Origin: Paenibacillus sp. Root444D2
GTDB taxonomy: Bacteria; Bacillota; Bacilli; Paenibacillales; NBRC-103111
NCBI RefSeq assembly: GCF_001426375.1
Contig: NZ_LMEO01000031.1
Coordinates: 1-32,005 of the forward strand
Direction of reading: 5' to 3'
DNA: 32,005 bases
Shown here one piece after another: positions 1 to 7,243 of this stretch (its first letter is position 1; each line of letters opens with the position of its first letter). The notes beneath the pieces were generated by a model. That model was not told where the DNA came from, made no database searches, and saw only the letters and a program-made list of their open reading frames with translations. The translations under genes were made by a program, and so were the position numbers.

Positions 1-93
1 CCACGCGTTCCCATCTCGAACACGACCGTTAAGCCCTCCAGCGTCGATGGTACTTGAACCGCAGGGTTCTGGGAGAGTAGAACGTTGCCAAGC
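1..93 (+). rRNA. rrf: 5S ribosomal RNA, 3' part
   Basis: The window opens inside a 5S rRNA gene. The conserved 3' half is recognisable: CCATCTCGAACACG near position 11, GTTAAG near 29, GGGAGAGTAG at 71-80 and the terminal GCCAAGC ending at about 93. The 5' part lies outside the window. Its position directly before a long tRNA array is the usual end of a Bacillales rRNA operon, so 16S and 23S genes are expected upstream. Confidence 0.93.
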
Positions 94-95
94 AG

Positions 96-120
96 TACCC
101 ACTAGTTGGGTATTTTTTTT
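96..120 (+). terminator. Terminator-like hairpin between 5S rRNA and tRNAs
   Basis: TACCCA (96-101) pairs with TGGGTA (107-112) around CTAGT and is followed by eight Ts at 113-120. It has the form of a rho-independent terminator or processing stem. Only 24 bp separate it from tRNA-Glu, too little for an evident promoter, so the tRNAs probably depend on read-through. Confidence 0.65.
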
Positions 121-144
121 GCCGCCTCTTTTGCGCGGAAATAA

Positions 145-216
145 GGCCCGTTGGTCAAGTGGTTAAGACACCTCCCTTTCACGGAGGTAACAGGGGTTCG
201 AGTCCCCTACGGGTCA
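145..216 (+). tRNA. tRNA-Glu (TTC)
   Basis: Acceptor strands GGCCCGT and ACGGGTC pair (one G-T pair). The anticodon stem CCTCC/GGAGG encloses loop CTTTCAC with anticodon TTC, and the T-loop is TTCGAGT. Discriminator A at 216; CCA is not encoded. First tRNA after the 5S gene. Confidence 0.96.
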
Positions 217-230
217 TTATCCATTAACAT

Positions 231-306
231 GAACGCTTAGCTCAGCTGGGAGAGCACTACCTTGACAGGGTAGGGGTCGGCGGTTCGATCCCGTCAGCGT
301 TCACCA
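231..306 (+). tRNA. tRNA-Val (GAC)
   Basis: Acceptor GAACGCT pairs fully with AGCGTTC. The anticodon stem CTACC/GGTAG encloses TTGACAG, anticodon GAC, which reads Val codons GUC/GUU. CCA is encoded at 304-306. Confidence 0.96.
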
Positions 307-321
307 TATCATGTACATTTT

Positions 322-398
322 GGAGCTGTGGTGTAGTGGCCTAACATGCCTGCCTGTCACGCAGGAGACCGCGGGTTCGAATCCCGTCAGCTCCGCCA
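322..398 (+). tRNA. tRNA-Asp (GTC)
   Basis: Acceptor GGAGCTG pairs with CAGCTCC. The anticodon stem CCTGC/GCAGG encloses CTGTCAC, anticodon GTC. Discriminator G and encoded CCA end at 398. Confidence 0.96.
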
Positions 399-403
399 CT
401 AAA

Positions 404-455
404 CCCCAAAAAGTGAAGCAAAGCTTTGTAGTAAATGCCGAATACTTTCCGGGGG
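404..455 (+). repeat. tRNA-array spacer element A
   Basis: The spacer between tRNA-Asp and tRNA-Phe can fold: CCCC at 404-407 opposes GGGG at 451-454, with AAGT/ACTT inside and a central AAAGCTTT. Its order of motifs (CCCCAAA, GTGAAG, TTGTA, GCCGA, TACTTT, CGGGG) recurs at 652-695 and partly at 994-1036. Function unknown; a processing signal is possible. Confidence 0.6.
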
Positions 456-476
456 TCCCAATTCAACATCTTGTAA

Positions 477-552
<76 letters not shown>

Positions 553-570
553 TTCTTACAAACTTAATAA

Positions 571-646
<76 letters not shown>

Positions 647-651
647 CAGTA

Positions 652-695
652 CCCCAAAGTGAAGCGTTGTAATAACGCCGATTACTTTGTCGGGG
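652..695 (+). repeat. tRNA-array spacer element B
   Basis: Second copy of the spacer motif, between tRNA-Thr and tRNA-His. CCCC (652-655) opposes GGGG (692-695), AAGT opposes ACTT, and GCGTT opposes AACGC in the centre, giving a long interrupted hairpin. It shares CCCCAAA, GTGAAG, TTGTA, GCCGA and TACTTT with the element at 404-455, so the two are related copies. Confidence 0.6.
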
Positions 696-716
696 CCTAG
701 CAAGACTTATTCATAT

Positions 717-790
717 GGCGGTCGTGGCGAAGGGGTTAACGCACTGGTTTGTGGATCCAGCATTCGCGGGTTCAAGTCCCGTCGTCCGCC
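717..790 (+). tRNA. tRNA-His (GTG), two T-T mismatches
   Basis: The anticodon loop TTGTGGA gives GTG. An extra 5' G (717) opposite C (790) matches the G-1:C73 identity pair of bacterial tRNA-His, and the T-loop TTCAAGT is normal. Two stem positions do not pair: T722 against T785 in the acceptor stem, and position 31 against 39 (T-T) at the base of the anticodon stem. A complete CCA is not encoded. Probably functional, but weaker than the other tRNAs here. Confidence 0.88.
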
Positions 791-802
791 CATTCTTTTC
801 AA

Positions 803-875
803 GAGTCATTAGCTCAGTTGGTAGAGCACCTGACTTTTAATCAGGGTGTCGTAGGTTCGAATCCTACATGACTCA
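803..875 (+). tRNA. tRNA-Lys (TTT)
   Basis: Acceptor GAGTCAT pairs with ATGACTC. The anticodon stem CCTGA/TCAGG encloses CTTTTAA, anticodon TTT. The T-arm GTAGG/CCTAC is intact. Discriminator A; no encoded CCA. Confidence 0.96.
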
Positions 876-912
876 CTATATATAGGGATCTTTAGGCGGA
901 TATTTACAACAT

Positions 913-992
913 GCGCGTATGGCGGAATTGGCAGACGCACTAGACTTAGGATCTAGCGGGCGACCGTGGGGGTTCAAGTCCCTCTACGCGCA
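913..992 (+). tRNA. tRNA-Leu (TAG)
   Basis: Acceptor GCGCGTA pairs with TACGCGC. The anticodon stem CTAGA/TCTAG encloses CTTAGGA, anticodon TAG. A long variable arm is present, as expected for class II Leu tRNA. First of three consecutive Leu isoacceptors. Confidence 0.95.
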
Positions 993-993
993 T

Positions 994-1036
994 CCCAAAG
1001 TGATGAACTGGATTGTAGCTTAGTTACTTCCAGTTC
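994..1036 (+). repeat. tRNA-array spacer element C
   Basis: Spacer between two Leu tRNAs. It begins CCCAAAGTGATG like the elements at 404 and 652, then forms its own stem: GAACTGGA (1005-1012) against TCCAGTTC (1029-1036) with a 16-nt loop containing TTGTAG. It is a diverged relative in which folding is kept but sequence is not. Confidence 0.5.
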
Positions 1037-1051
1037 GGAGCTTTCCATTAA

Positions 1052-1137
1052 GCCGGAGTGGCGGAATCGGCAGACGCACAGGACTTAAAATCCTGCGGTA
1101 GGTGACTACCGTACCGGTTCAAGTCCGGTCTTCGGCA
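1052..1137 (+). tRNA. tRNA-Leu (TAA)
   Basis: Acceptor GCCGGAG pairs with CTTCGGC using one G-T pair. The anticodon stem CAGGA/TCCTG encloses CTTAAAA, anticodon TAA. The long variable arm is GGTAGGTGACTACC. Discriminator A at 1137. Confidence 0.95.
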
Positions 1138-1152
1138 TTATCTTAATTGCAT

Positions 1153-1178
1153 GCGCGCCTTAACACATCAAGGCGCGC
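1153..1178 (+). other. GC-rich hairpin between tRNA-Leu genes
   Basis: GCGCGCCTT (1153-1161) pairs perfectly with AAGGCGCGC (1170-1178) around an 8-nt loop. There is no T-run, so it is not a terminator by form. A role in separating or processing adjacent tRNA precursors is possible. Confidence 0.6.
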
Positions 1179-1185
1179 CATATAA

Positions 1186-1264
1186 GCCGGCATGGCGGAA
1201 TGGCAGACGCGCTCGACTCAAAATCGAGTCCGAAAGGGTGGAGGTTCGAGTCCTCTTGCCGGTA
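1186..1264 (+). tRNA. tRNA-Leu (CAA)
   Basis: The anticodon stem CTCGA/TCGAG encloses CTCAAAA, anticodon CAA, with a long variable arm. Acceptor GCCGGCA pairs with TGCCGGT, leaving a G-T pair at the terminal 1:72 position, which is unusual for an elongator tRNA. Last tRNA of the array. Confidence 0.94.
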
Positions 1265-1280
1265 TCGTAGTATAAAGTAA

Positions 1281-1321
1281 AGTGGTTGAACAGGAAACTT
1301 TCCTGTTCAACCACTTTTTTT
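1281..1321 (+). terminator. Rho-independent terminator of tRNA array
   Basis: A 15-bp perfect stem, AGTGGTTGAACAGGA (1281-1295) against TCCTGTTCAACCACT (1301-1315), has a 5-nt loop and six Ts. It ends the rRNA-tRNA transcription unit. Confidence 0.95.
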
Positions 1322-1333
1322 GCATACATTCCT

Positions 1334-1516
1334 TGGTACGGTACTGCATTCTGAATTATTTTGGCCTAGAGCCCGTATGCAATTGCCAGTACGATTGAAA
1401 GTCAGCGGCAAACTGATTCATGACTAGCGTATGGAAGGCAACAACGCGGGAACCCCTCCTATGCATCCGAAAGTGGATAAACAACCTATTGTAGAATTGG
1501 ATTTAGTACCGTACCA
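1334..1516. repeat. 12-bp inverted repeats bounding a 183-bp segment
   Basis: TGGTACGGTACT at 1334-1345 is the exact reverse complement of AGTACCGTACCA at 1505-1516. The 183-bp segment lies in the 280-bp gap between the tRNA terminator and the sensor kinase gene. It holds no plausible gene and no promoter I can recognise with confidence. It could be a small non-autonomous element or a long-range stem in the kinase leader; no target-site duplication is obvious. Confidence 0.5.
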
Positions 1517-1600
1517 CAGATTTACATTGCAATCAAGGATAACGTCAAATCATGTCGAATAAATGAATACACAGACGTATTTCATTTGGAGGCATTACAG

Positions 1601-4600
1601 ATGCTAAAGAGCTTTGCGCGTACATATAGTCGTTTAAGTCTACATAAACAAATCATTTTTCCATTTATATGTATACCCCTTATATTGGGAGCTATTTATT
1701 ATCTTCAGGTCAATGGATTTACATCTAAAGTCACTGACAAAACCAATTTACGCGTCATCCATCATTTACAATCCGATATATTTAATCAGTTGGACAGCTA
1801 TTTTAAACCGGCGGAGTATGTGAATAGTTTGAATGTCACGTTAGAGGGAAATGGTTCTCTGAACTCACAAGATGTCGATAAGTTGGGGAAGGTTTTTCTA
1901 GAAGAAGTTCGGAATAATGACTTTATTGACTATGCTTATTATGCGAATGAATCAGGCAAATTTGTATCATCTGGGGTAAATAATGGTGTTTTGGAAATTG
2001 CTTCCTCGACGGGAGAACCTTCCAACAAAGTTATTGTTAATCGAGTAAATCAATTTGGTGATTTTATGAAGGAGCTTAAGGTTGTTCCGAGCTTTGACGC
2101 TCGAAAACAATCATGGTATGAGCAAGCGAAATGGACGGGAACTACTTATTGGTCAAAAGTATATGGAGGTGTATTTGAAACTGGTCTGGGAATTACAACG
2201 TCCAAACCTTTAATATCGGTTGATGGCAAAGTTGTTGGGGTTTTTGGTACGGATATTTCTCTAGATAAGGTAGCTAGGCATATGCGAAATATTAATATTA
2301 GTAAAAATGGTCTGGCTTTCCTCATGGAGCCTACAGGAGAATTAATTGCAACTTCAACTGGAAATACCTTATTTACGAAAAAAGGGGATGAATATGAGAG
2401 AGTCAGAGCTAGCACATCAGAAAATAAAGTAATTAAAGAAAGTAATGGGTTGATCAAAGAGAAAGCTAATAATGAACTTCAGATTCGTTCGGGTAAGTAT
2501 CAAATTCAGGGTGAGAATTATTTTTTAGATGTTAGTAAATATTCGTTTAATGGGAATTTTGATTGGTACTTAGTCATTGCGATACCTGAGCACGATTTGA
2601 CAGAAGACATTCATACTTTGCTTCTCAAGTTTGGTATAGAGGCTCTAATTGTGCTAGTTATTTTGATCGCGCTAAGTCTCTTATTAACGAAATGGATCAT
2701 TACACCTATTAAAATATTGAATGAAAAAGTGATTGATATCCGGAATGGAAATTTCGGAATTGTTATAGATAATTACCGCAAAGATGTTATTGGCGAGCTC
2801 ACCAATGCATTTAATGAAATGTCCTCTAAGCTCAAGGAACGAAATCTAGAAGCACTTGATTTAGAAAATACAAATGTAAGTCTGATTGAAGAGTTATTGC
2901 AAGTTAATGAAAGCTTAGAGGAACGCATTGATAATCGCACTACGGAGCTTGAGGGCAATAATAAATTGCTGATAGAGGCAAAAGAAGCGGCTGATGCCGC
3001 AAATCGCGCCAAAAGCGAGTTTATAGCAAATATGAGCCACGAAATCCGTACACCCATGAATGCGATCCTTGGCTTTAATTACTTACTGCAGCAAACAGAG
3101 CTCACAGACCAGCAAAAGGATTACTTGGACAAAACGGTGCTATCCGCCAAGAGCCTGCTCTCCATCATTAGCGACATCCTCGATTTCTCGAAGATAGAGG
3201 CGAAGAAGATCGTCTTGGAACAAATCGATTTCGATTTGTATGAGGTGCTTAACAATATTTCGACGATGATGAGCTTTAAAGTGTTTGAAAAAGGGCTCAA
3301 GCTCCACTTCTCTGTTCATCACGCGGTTCCTCAGATGCTCAAGGGAGACCCGTTCCGATTAAATCAGGTACTGCTAAACCTGTGCAATAATGCGATTAAG
3401 TTCACGGAATACGGGGAAGTAGCCATTTCCGTCCAATTGCAATCGAGAAACGACCAAGGGATTGTGCTTCGTTTTAACGTTAGCGATACAGGGATTGGTA
3501 TGACTAAGGAGCAGCAAAATCAACTTTTCCGAGGATTCACGCAAGCAGACATGTCGATGACCCGCAGATACGGGGGCACGGGCCTTGGGCTGGTTATTAG
3601 TCAAAAGTTGATCGAACTTATGGGAGGGTCAATCGACTTAGAAAGCGAGCCGGAAAGCGGGTCTTGTTTTACCTTTACCTCACGTTTTGATCAAAGCACG
3701 GGTGTATTTTTTGAAGTAGAGAAAGACTTTCATTTGAAGTTCCTTCGCGTATTACTGGTGTGCGATAGCCCCGAAATGCAATTGATTTTGAAAAGCCAAC
3801 TTGAACAGCTGCAATTCATTGTCTGTGTCATCGGGTCGTTGGACAATGAGATTACTGATATTCACCGTGATTGTCGGTTTGACTTGGTACTTATTGATTG
3901 GCAGCTGGAACATGCGGATGCCGTTCAACTTGTGGATAATATCAAAACGAACTATTCGACGCCGTCTCAAGTTCTTGTGATTATCAGTGCTTATCACGAA
4001 TCCCAATTGCAAGAGCTAGCTCATACGTCTGTTGTTAAGAAAGTTATGTACTTTCCCATTAGCCAGTCACAGCTGTATAACGAAATTGTGGGTTTATTTG
4101 AGCCTCAGATCTCTCATTCTTTGGAAAAGCGCATCATGCAGGACCAGGATCATGCAGAGAAATTCACAGAGCTTCGTAACGCCAACATTTTGCTAGTAGA
4201 AGATAATGAGATCAATCAAATGGTAGCCAAAGAGTTTCTAAGTGAGAAGGGGATGTTTGTCGATGTGGCAGAGAATGGTGCGGTAGCTATAAATATGGTC
4301 GAAAATAAACGATATGACGCCATATTAATGGACTTGCAAATGCCTGTGATGGACGGATATGAGGCTACGCGTCAAATCATCGAGACGGGCTACAAAGTTC
4401 CACCTATTATTGCGATGACGGCTGATGCGGTGAAGGGTGTTAAGGAGCAAGTGCTTGAAGCAGGAATGAAGGCTTATATAACAAAACCCTTTGAACCCAT
4501 TGAGCTGTTCAGTGTGCTGCAGCGTGTGATTCAAAGCTCGAAATTGCAAGGCATGGCACAGGCCGCTGCCACCGTAGAAACGTATGAAACCTTGCCTGTT

Positions 4601-4945
4601 TTACAAGTAAAAGAAGCACTGGAGCGTTTGGGAAATAAAACGGAATTATATCATCGGATTTTGCAGCTATTTGTACAAAATCATGCAGAAACAGCCGTTG
4701 AAATTCGGGAGGCGCTTCGAGCAGACGACATCAAGAAAGCTATTTTGCTGGTCCATACGTTGAAAGGGATTGCTTCCAATATTGGGGCGATAGATCTTTC
4801 CAGCTCAGCATGTGACTTGCAGGATGCGATTCATGAATCAACTCTTGATACACAAAGTGACTATGAACAGTTGGAATCTAAGCTGATAGAAGTTAATCGC
4901 AAATTACAAGAGGTTTTGGCAGCGATAGATAACTATATGGGTTAG
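1601..4945 (+). CDS. Hybrid sensor histidine kinase (dCache-HAMP-HisKA-HATPase-REC-REC-HPt)
   Basis: A 1114-aa membrane hybrid kinase, recognised by its domain order. Transmembrane helix about residues 17-37; an extracellular double-Cache-like sensor to about 340; second helix about 343-365; HAMP linker; coiled coil about 420-460. The H-box [11 protein letters not shown] carries His480. ATPase boxes follow: [15 protein letters not shown] (N), DTGIGM (G1), GGTGLGL (G2). REC1 is divergent but keeps an Asp in LIDWQL (D766). REC2 is canonical, with [11 protein letters not shown] (D911) and ITKPFEP. A C-terminal HPt carries HTLKG (His1052). All parts for an internal His-Asp-His-Asp relay seem present. 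I chose ATG 1601 because GGAGG (1588-1592) sits 8 nt before it; the upstream TTG at 1586 overlaps that site. It is a single gene between two terminators with no adjacent response regulator, so ligand and target are unknown. Confidence 0.93.
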   Translation: MLKSFARTYSRLSLHKQIIFPFICIPLILGAIYYLQVNGFTSKVTDKTNLRVIHHLQSDIFNQLDSYFKPAEYVNSLNVTLEGNGSLNSQDVDKLGKVFLEEVRNNDFIDYAYYANESGKFVSSGVNNGVLEIASSTGEPSNKVIVNRVNQFGDFMKELKVVPSFDARKQSWYEQAKWTGTTYWSKVYGGVFETGLGITTSKPLISVDGKVVGVFGTDISLDKVARHMRNINISKNGLAFLMEPTGELIATSTGNTLFTKKGDEYERVRASTSENKVIKESNGLIKEKANNELQIRSGKYQIQGENYFLDVSKYSFNGNFDWYLVIAIPEHDLTEDIHTLLLKFGIEALIVLVILIALSLLLTKWIITPIKILNEKVIDIRNGNFGIVIDNYRKDVIGELTNAFNEMSSKLKERNLEALDLENTNVSLIEELLQVNESLEERIDNRTTELEGNNKLLIEAKEAADAANRAKSEFIANMSHEIRTPMNAILGFNYLLQQTELTDQQKDYLDKTVLSAKSLLSIISDILDFSKIEAKKIVLEQIDFDLYEVLNNISTMMSFKVFEKGLKLHFSVHHAVPQMLKGDPFRLNQVLLNLCNNAIKFTEYGEVAISVQLQSRNDQGIVLRFNVSDTGIGMTKEQQNQLFRGFTQADMSMTRRYGGTGLGLVISQKLIELMGGSIDLESEPESGSCFTFTSRFDQSTGVFFEVEKDFHLKFLRVLLVCDSPEMQLILKSQLEQLQFIVCVIGSLDNEITDIHRDCRFDLVLIDWQLEHADAVQLVDNIKTNYSTPSQVLVIISAYHESQLQELAHTSVVKKVMYFPISQSQLYNEIVGLFEPQISHSLEKRIMQDQDHAEKFTELRNANILLVEDNEINQMVAKEFLSEKGMFVDVAENGAVAINMVENKRYDAILMDLQMPVMDGYEATRQIIETGYKVPPIIAMTADAVKGVKEQVLEAGMKAYITKPFEPIELFSVLQRVIQSSKLQGMAQAAATVETYETLPVLQVKEALERLGNKTELYHRILQLFVQNHAETAVEIREALRADDIKKAILLVHTLKGIASNIGAIDLSSSACDLQDAIHESTLDTQSDYEQLESKLIEVNRKLQEVLAAIDNYMG

Positions 4946-4950
4946 TAAAA

Positions 4951-4992
4951 AGAGACAAGCGAATGTGAATACATTCGCTTGTCTCTTTTTTT
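4951..4992 (+). terminator. Rho-independent terminator after sensor kinase
   Basis: A 16-bp perfect stem (AGAGACAAGCGAATGT, 4951-4966, against its complement at 4971-4986) with loop GAAT and a T-run to 4992. It starts 5 bp after the stop codon. Confidence 0.95.
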
Positions 4993-5171
4993 GTATAGGA
5001 AATTATGATTTGCGCAGTCTGCTGGATAAGATGTGGCATAAAGTTGGGGATAAGTGGTTGGGTTTCATCACTTGAATGATGATTTTTTCTGATAAATGAT
5101 GTTGGGGTGGTTTTTTGAAGAAATGGAGAATTAGTCATATTAGTCATTCAATCGCGCCCAGGATTCACGAA

Positions 5172-5352
5172 GTTGTACTTCGTACAACAATTTGCTTGAT
5201 TTCTTCTGTGAAAGCTCCAGATGTTGTACGCTGTACAACAATTTAGCCTATTTCTCTGTTATAGAGCTGCTTTTGGCTGGAATTGTTGTATGTTTTACAA
5301 CATTCGCAGGGAAAACGGGGATTTGCCTGTCTAAAGTTGTAGAAAATACAAC
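5172..5352. repeat. Palindrome array 1: four GTTGTA-N5-TACAAC sites
   Basis: Four 17-bp sites: 5172-5188, 5223-5239, 5285-5301 and 5336-5352. All have perfect six-base arms GTTGTA/TACAAC (seven in the first two) and differing centres. Centre-to-centre distances are 51, 62 and 51 bp, about 5, 6 and 5 helical turns. Spacers are dissimilar apart from a short AATTT-like tract after each site. A weaker palindrome, GTTGA-N6-TCAAC, follows at 5394-5409. The array fills the 560-bp non-coding gap between the kinase terminator and the nagZ promoter; 4993-5170 otherwise shows nothing I recognise. It could be phased protein sites, RNA hairpins or a dispersed intergenic repeat. Confidence 0.85.
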
Positions 5353-5461
5353 ATTATACGGATTAGTAAGCAAATGTTTCAACATATATGTAAGTTGAGC
5401 TGCATCAACCTATACAAATCGACGAAGGATGTAAAATAAAATTTCATATTTTATATTTATA

Positions 5462-5490
5462 TTGAAATATTATTTTGTTATTCCTATAAT
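5462..5490 (+). promoter_or_regulatory. Sigma-A-type promoter for nagZ operon
   Basis: TTGAAA (5462-5467) and TATAAT (5485-5490) are separated by exactly 17 bp in an AT-rich tract. Transcription would start near 5497. The -10 box lies inside an inverted repeat CCTAT-AATA-ATAGG (5483-5496), a possible operator for an unidentified repressor. Confidence 0.75.
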
Positions 5491-5510
5491 AATAGGTATT
5501 CGGTTCACTT

Positions 5511-5524
5511 TGTAAACACTTACA
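5511..5524. promoter_or_regulatory. Candidate cre (CcpA) site
   Basis: TGTAAACACTTACA is a TGTAA-N4-TTACA inverted repeat. It matches the cre pattern TGWNANCGNTNWCA at all positions but the central G. It starts about 14 bp after the predicted transcription start, where CcpA-type repressors act by blocking elongation. Carbon catabolite control of nagZ-anmK is inferred. Confidence 0.55.
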
Positions 5525-5581
5525 TGACAGCTTGGAGCTGCGGGAATCATTTTGGCTTTACGAGGGGAGTTAGAAAAAGAA

Positions 5582-7243
5582 ATGAGTAAAAACAGCATGA
5601 GCAGGAGCCAGAGAGATCTTAATGAATTGACGCTTCGGCAAAAAATCGGTCAGATGATCCTCTGTGGATTTGAAGGCACCGATATGACCGAAGATCTGGA
5701 GAATTTTATTGAACAAAACCATATAGGCGGGGTCATTTACTTCGCTCGTAATGTACAGGATACAAAGCAAGTTGCTCGGCTATCCGAGCAGCTCCAACAA
5801 GTTGCAAGACGATCTCAGAATCTGCCGCTATGGATATCCATTGATCAAGAGGGCGGCATGGTGGCTCGCTTGACGGAAGGCGTGGCGCTAATGCCAGGGC
5901 AGATGGCACTCGCTGCGGGAGCTCTTGAAGCAATTGATGGTTCAAAATCTGCCTATGAGTCTTCCTTTATTTCAGGGCAGGAATTGCGAACGCTGGGCGT
6001 TAATATGAACTTCGCACCTGTTTTGGATGTGAATAATAATCCGGATAACCCCGTTATCGGTGTACGGTCATTCGGGGAGTCTCCGGAACTTGTTGCTGAA
6101 TTTGGACGTCAGTCGATGCAAGGATATCAGGATGCAGGGGTCGTTGCAACGGCCAAGCATTTCCCGGGTCATGGTGATACGAATGTGGATTCGCATCTGG
6201 ATTTACCAACGATTGAGCATGCTGAAGCGCGCATTCGTGCGGTTGAATTGGTACCTTTCGTTGAATCGATCAAGAACGGCGTGGATGCTATTATGTCAGC
6301 GCACATTTATTTTCCCGCTTTAGAATCGGCAAAGCTGCCAGTCACTCTTTCGAAGTCGGTACTTACTGGACTGTTACGTGAGGAGCTCGGCTTTGAAGGA
6401 GTTATCATGACGGATTGCATGGAAATGAATGCAATCTCAGAGCACTACGGCACCGCGCCGGCGGCTGTCATGGCGGTCGAGGCAGGGGCTGATCTCGTGC
6501 TGATCAGCCATAGCCGGGACCGCCAGCTCGCGGCCATCACCGCGCTGGAGCGCGCGGTGCGCGAAGGGCGGATTACCGAAGCGCGTATTGACGCTTCGGT
6601 CGCCCGTTTGCTCGCGCTCAAGGAGCGGCGCGGCTTGTTTGATGCGCGGCCAAGTGCGGCGGCCGCGGATGAGGTCGGGACCGCAGCGCACCGCGCGGTC
6701 GCCCAACGCCTCAGCGAGGCGAGCATCACGCTCGTCAAAGACGAGCAGAAGCTGCTCCCGCTGAAGCGGGTGAAGACGCTCGCGATCACTGTGGCCGCAG
6801 CCGTTTCGTCGGGAGTCGACGAAACCTACGCGGGCCCCGCGAGCTTGGGGGCTGCGCTGGCCGAGCACGGCTTAGACGTGCTCGATCGCTTGCTGCCGCT
6901 GCCGGAGGTGGCAGCAAGCAGCGCTGGGCTGCTCGCCGAGGCGCAGCAGACGGAGCAGATCGTCATCGGGACGTACAACGCCCGATTCCATCCCGCGCAG
7001 GTCGAGCTGGTGCGTGCCCTGCAGGCGCTCGGCAAGCCGCTTGTGGTCGTCGCACTGCGAGTGCCGTACGATTTGCTGGAGCTGCCGGAGATTTCAACCT
7101 TCGTCGCGGCTTATGAAAGCCGGCCACTTGCCCTGCAAAGTGTGGCCAAGTGCTTGTTAGGTCAGCTTACTCCGCAAGGCCGGCTGCCGGTCTCGCTTGG
7201 TCTAGACTTTCCAGCAGGATGGAAATGGGAGGGTGGTCTATAA
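5582..7243 (+). CDS. nagZ: Beta-N-acetylglucosaminidase, GH3 (NagZ type)
   Basis: A 553-aa GH3 enzyme that removes terminal GlcNAc from muropeptides. The N-terminal barrel starts LRQKIGQM. The NagZ signature is present: KHFPGHGDT (K192-H193), the DSH segment (D203, H205) supplying the Asp-His acid/base pair, and the nucleophile Asp278 in MTDCMEMN. A C-terminal GH3 domain follows (about 370-553), as in two-domain Bacillales NagZ. No signal peptide or lipobox is visible, so it is predicted cytoplasmic, unlike the exported B. subtilis enzyme. The start is uncertain: ATG 5582 has GAGGGGAG 12 nt upstream; TTG 5552 would add ten residues but has a poor binding site. The 3' half (about 6430-7100) is clearly richer in G+C than the 5' half. 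The stop overlaps anmK (TAATG), indicating translational coupling. Confidence 0.93.
   Translation: MSKNSMSRSQRDLNELTLRQKIGQMILCGFEGTDMTEDLENFIEQNHIGGVIYFARNVQDTKQVARLSEQLQQVARRSQNLPLWISIDQEGGMVARLTEGVALMPGQMALAAGALEAIDGSKSAYESSFISGQELRTLGVNMNFAPVLDVNNNPDNPVIGVRSFGESPELVAEFGRQSMQGYQDAGVVATAKHFPGHGDTNVDSHLDLPTIEHAEARIRAVELVPFVESIKNGVDAIMSAHIYFPALESAKLPVTLSKSVLTGLLREELGFEGVIMTDCMEMNAISEHYGTAPAAVMAVEAGADLVLISHSRDRQLAAITALERAVREGRITEARIDASVARLLALKERRGLFDARPSAAAADEVGTAAHRAVAQRLSEASITLVKDEQKLLPLKRVKTLAITVAAAVSSGVDETYAGPASLGAALAEHGLDVLDRLLPLPEVAASSAGLLAEAQQTEQIVIGTYNARFHPAQVELVRALQALGKPLVVVALRVPYDLLELPEISTFVAAYESRPLALQSVAKCLLGQLTPQGRLPVSLGLDFPAGWKWEGGL

Noticed and set aside
1380..1600. Possible c-di-GMP or other riboswitch upstream of the sensor kinase
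   Set aside because: Short stems such as TCAG-N7-CTGA and a GAAA-containing loop are present, but the conserved core of no riboswitch class I know could be matched.
4893..5147. 84-codon frame on the minus strand
   Set aside because: It crosses the kinase terminator and 3' end, with low-complexity composition and no ribosome binding site.
5172..5352. CRISPR-like spaced repeats (also at 26261 and 31686)
   Set aside because: Repeats are only 17-23 bp palindromes, spacing alternates between fixed values, spacers are duplicated in two arrays, and no cas gene is present.
5192..5398. 68-codon frame inside palindrome array 1
   Set aside because: It reads through the palindromes, has no Shine-Dalgarno sequence and no recognisable domain.
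6437..6868. Long minus-strand frames opposite the 3' half of nagZ
   Set aside because: They are antisense shadows caused by the G+C-rich third positions of nagZ; no start signal.
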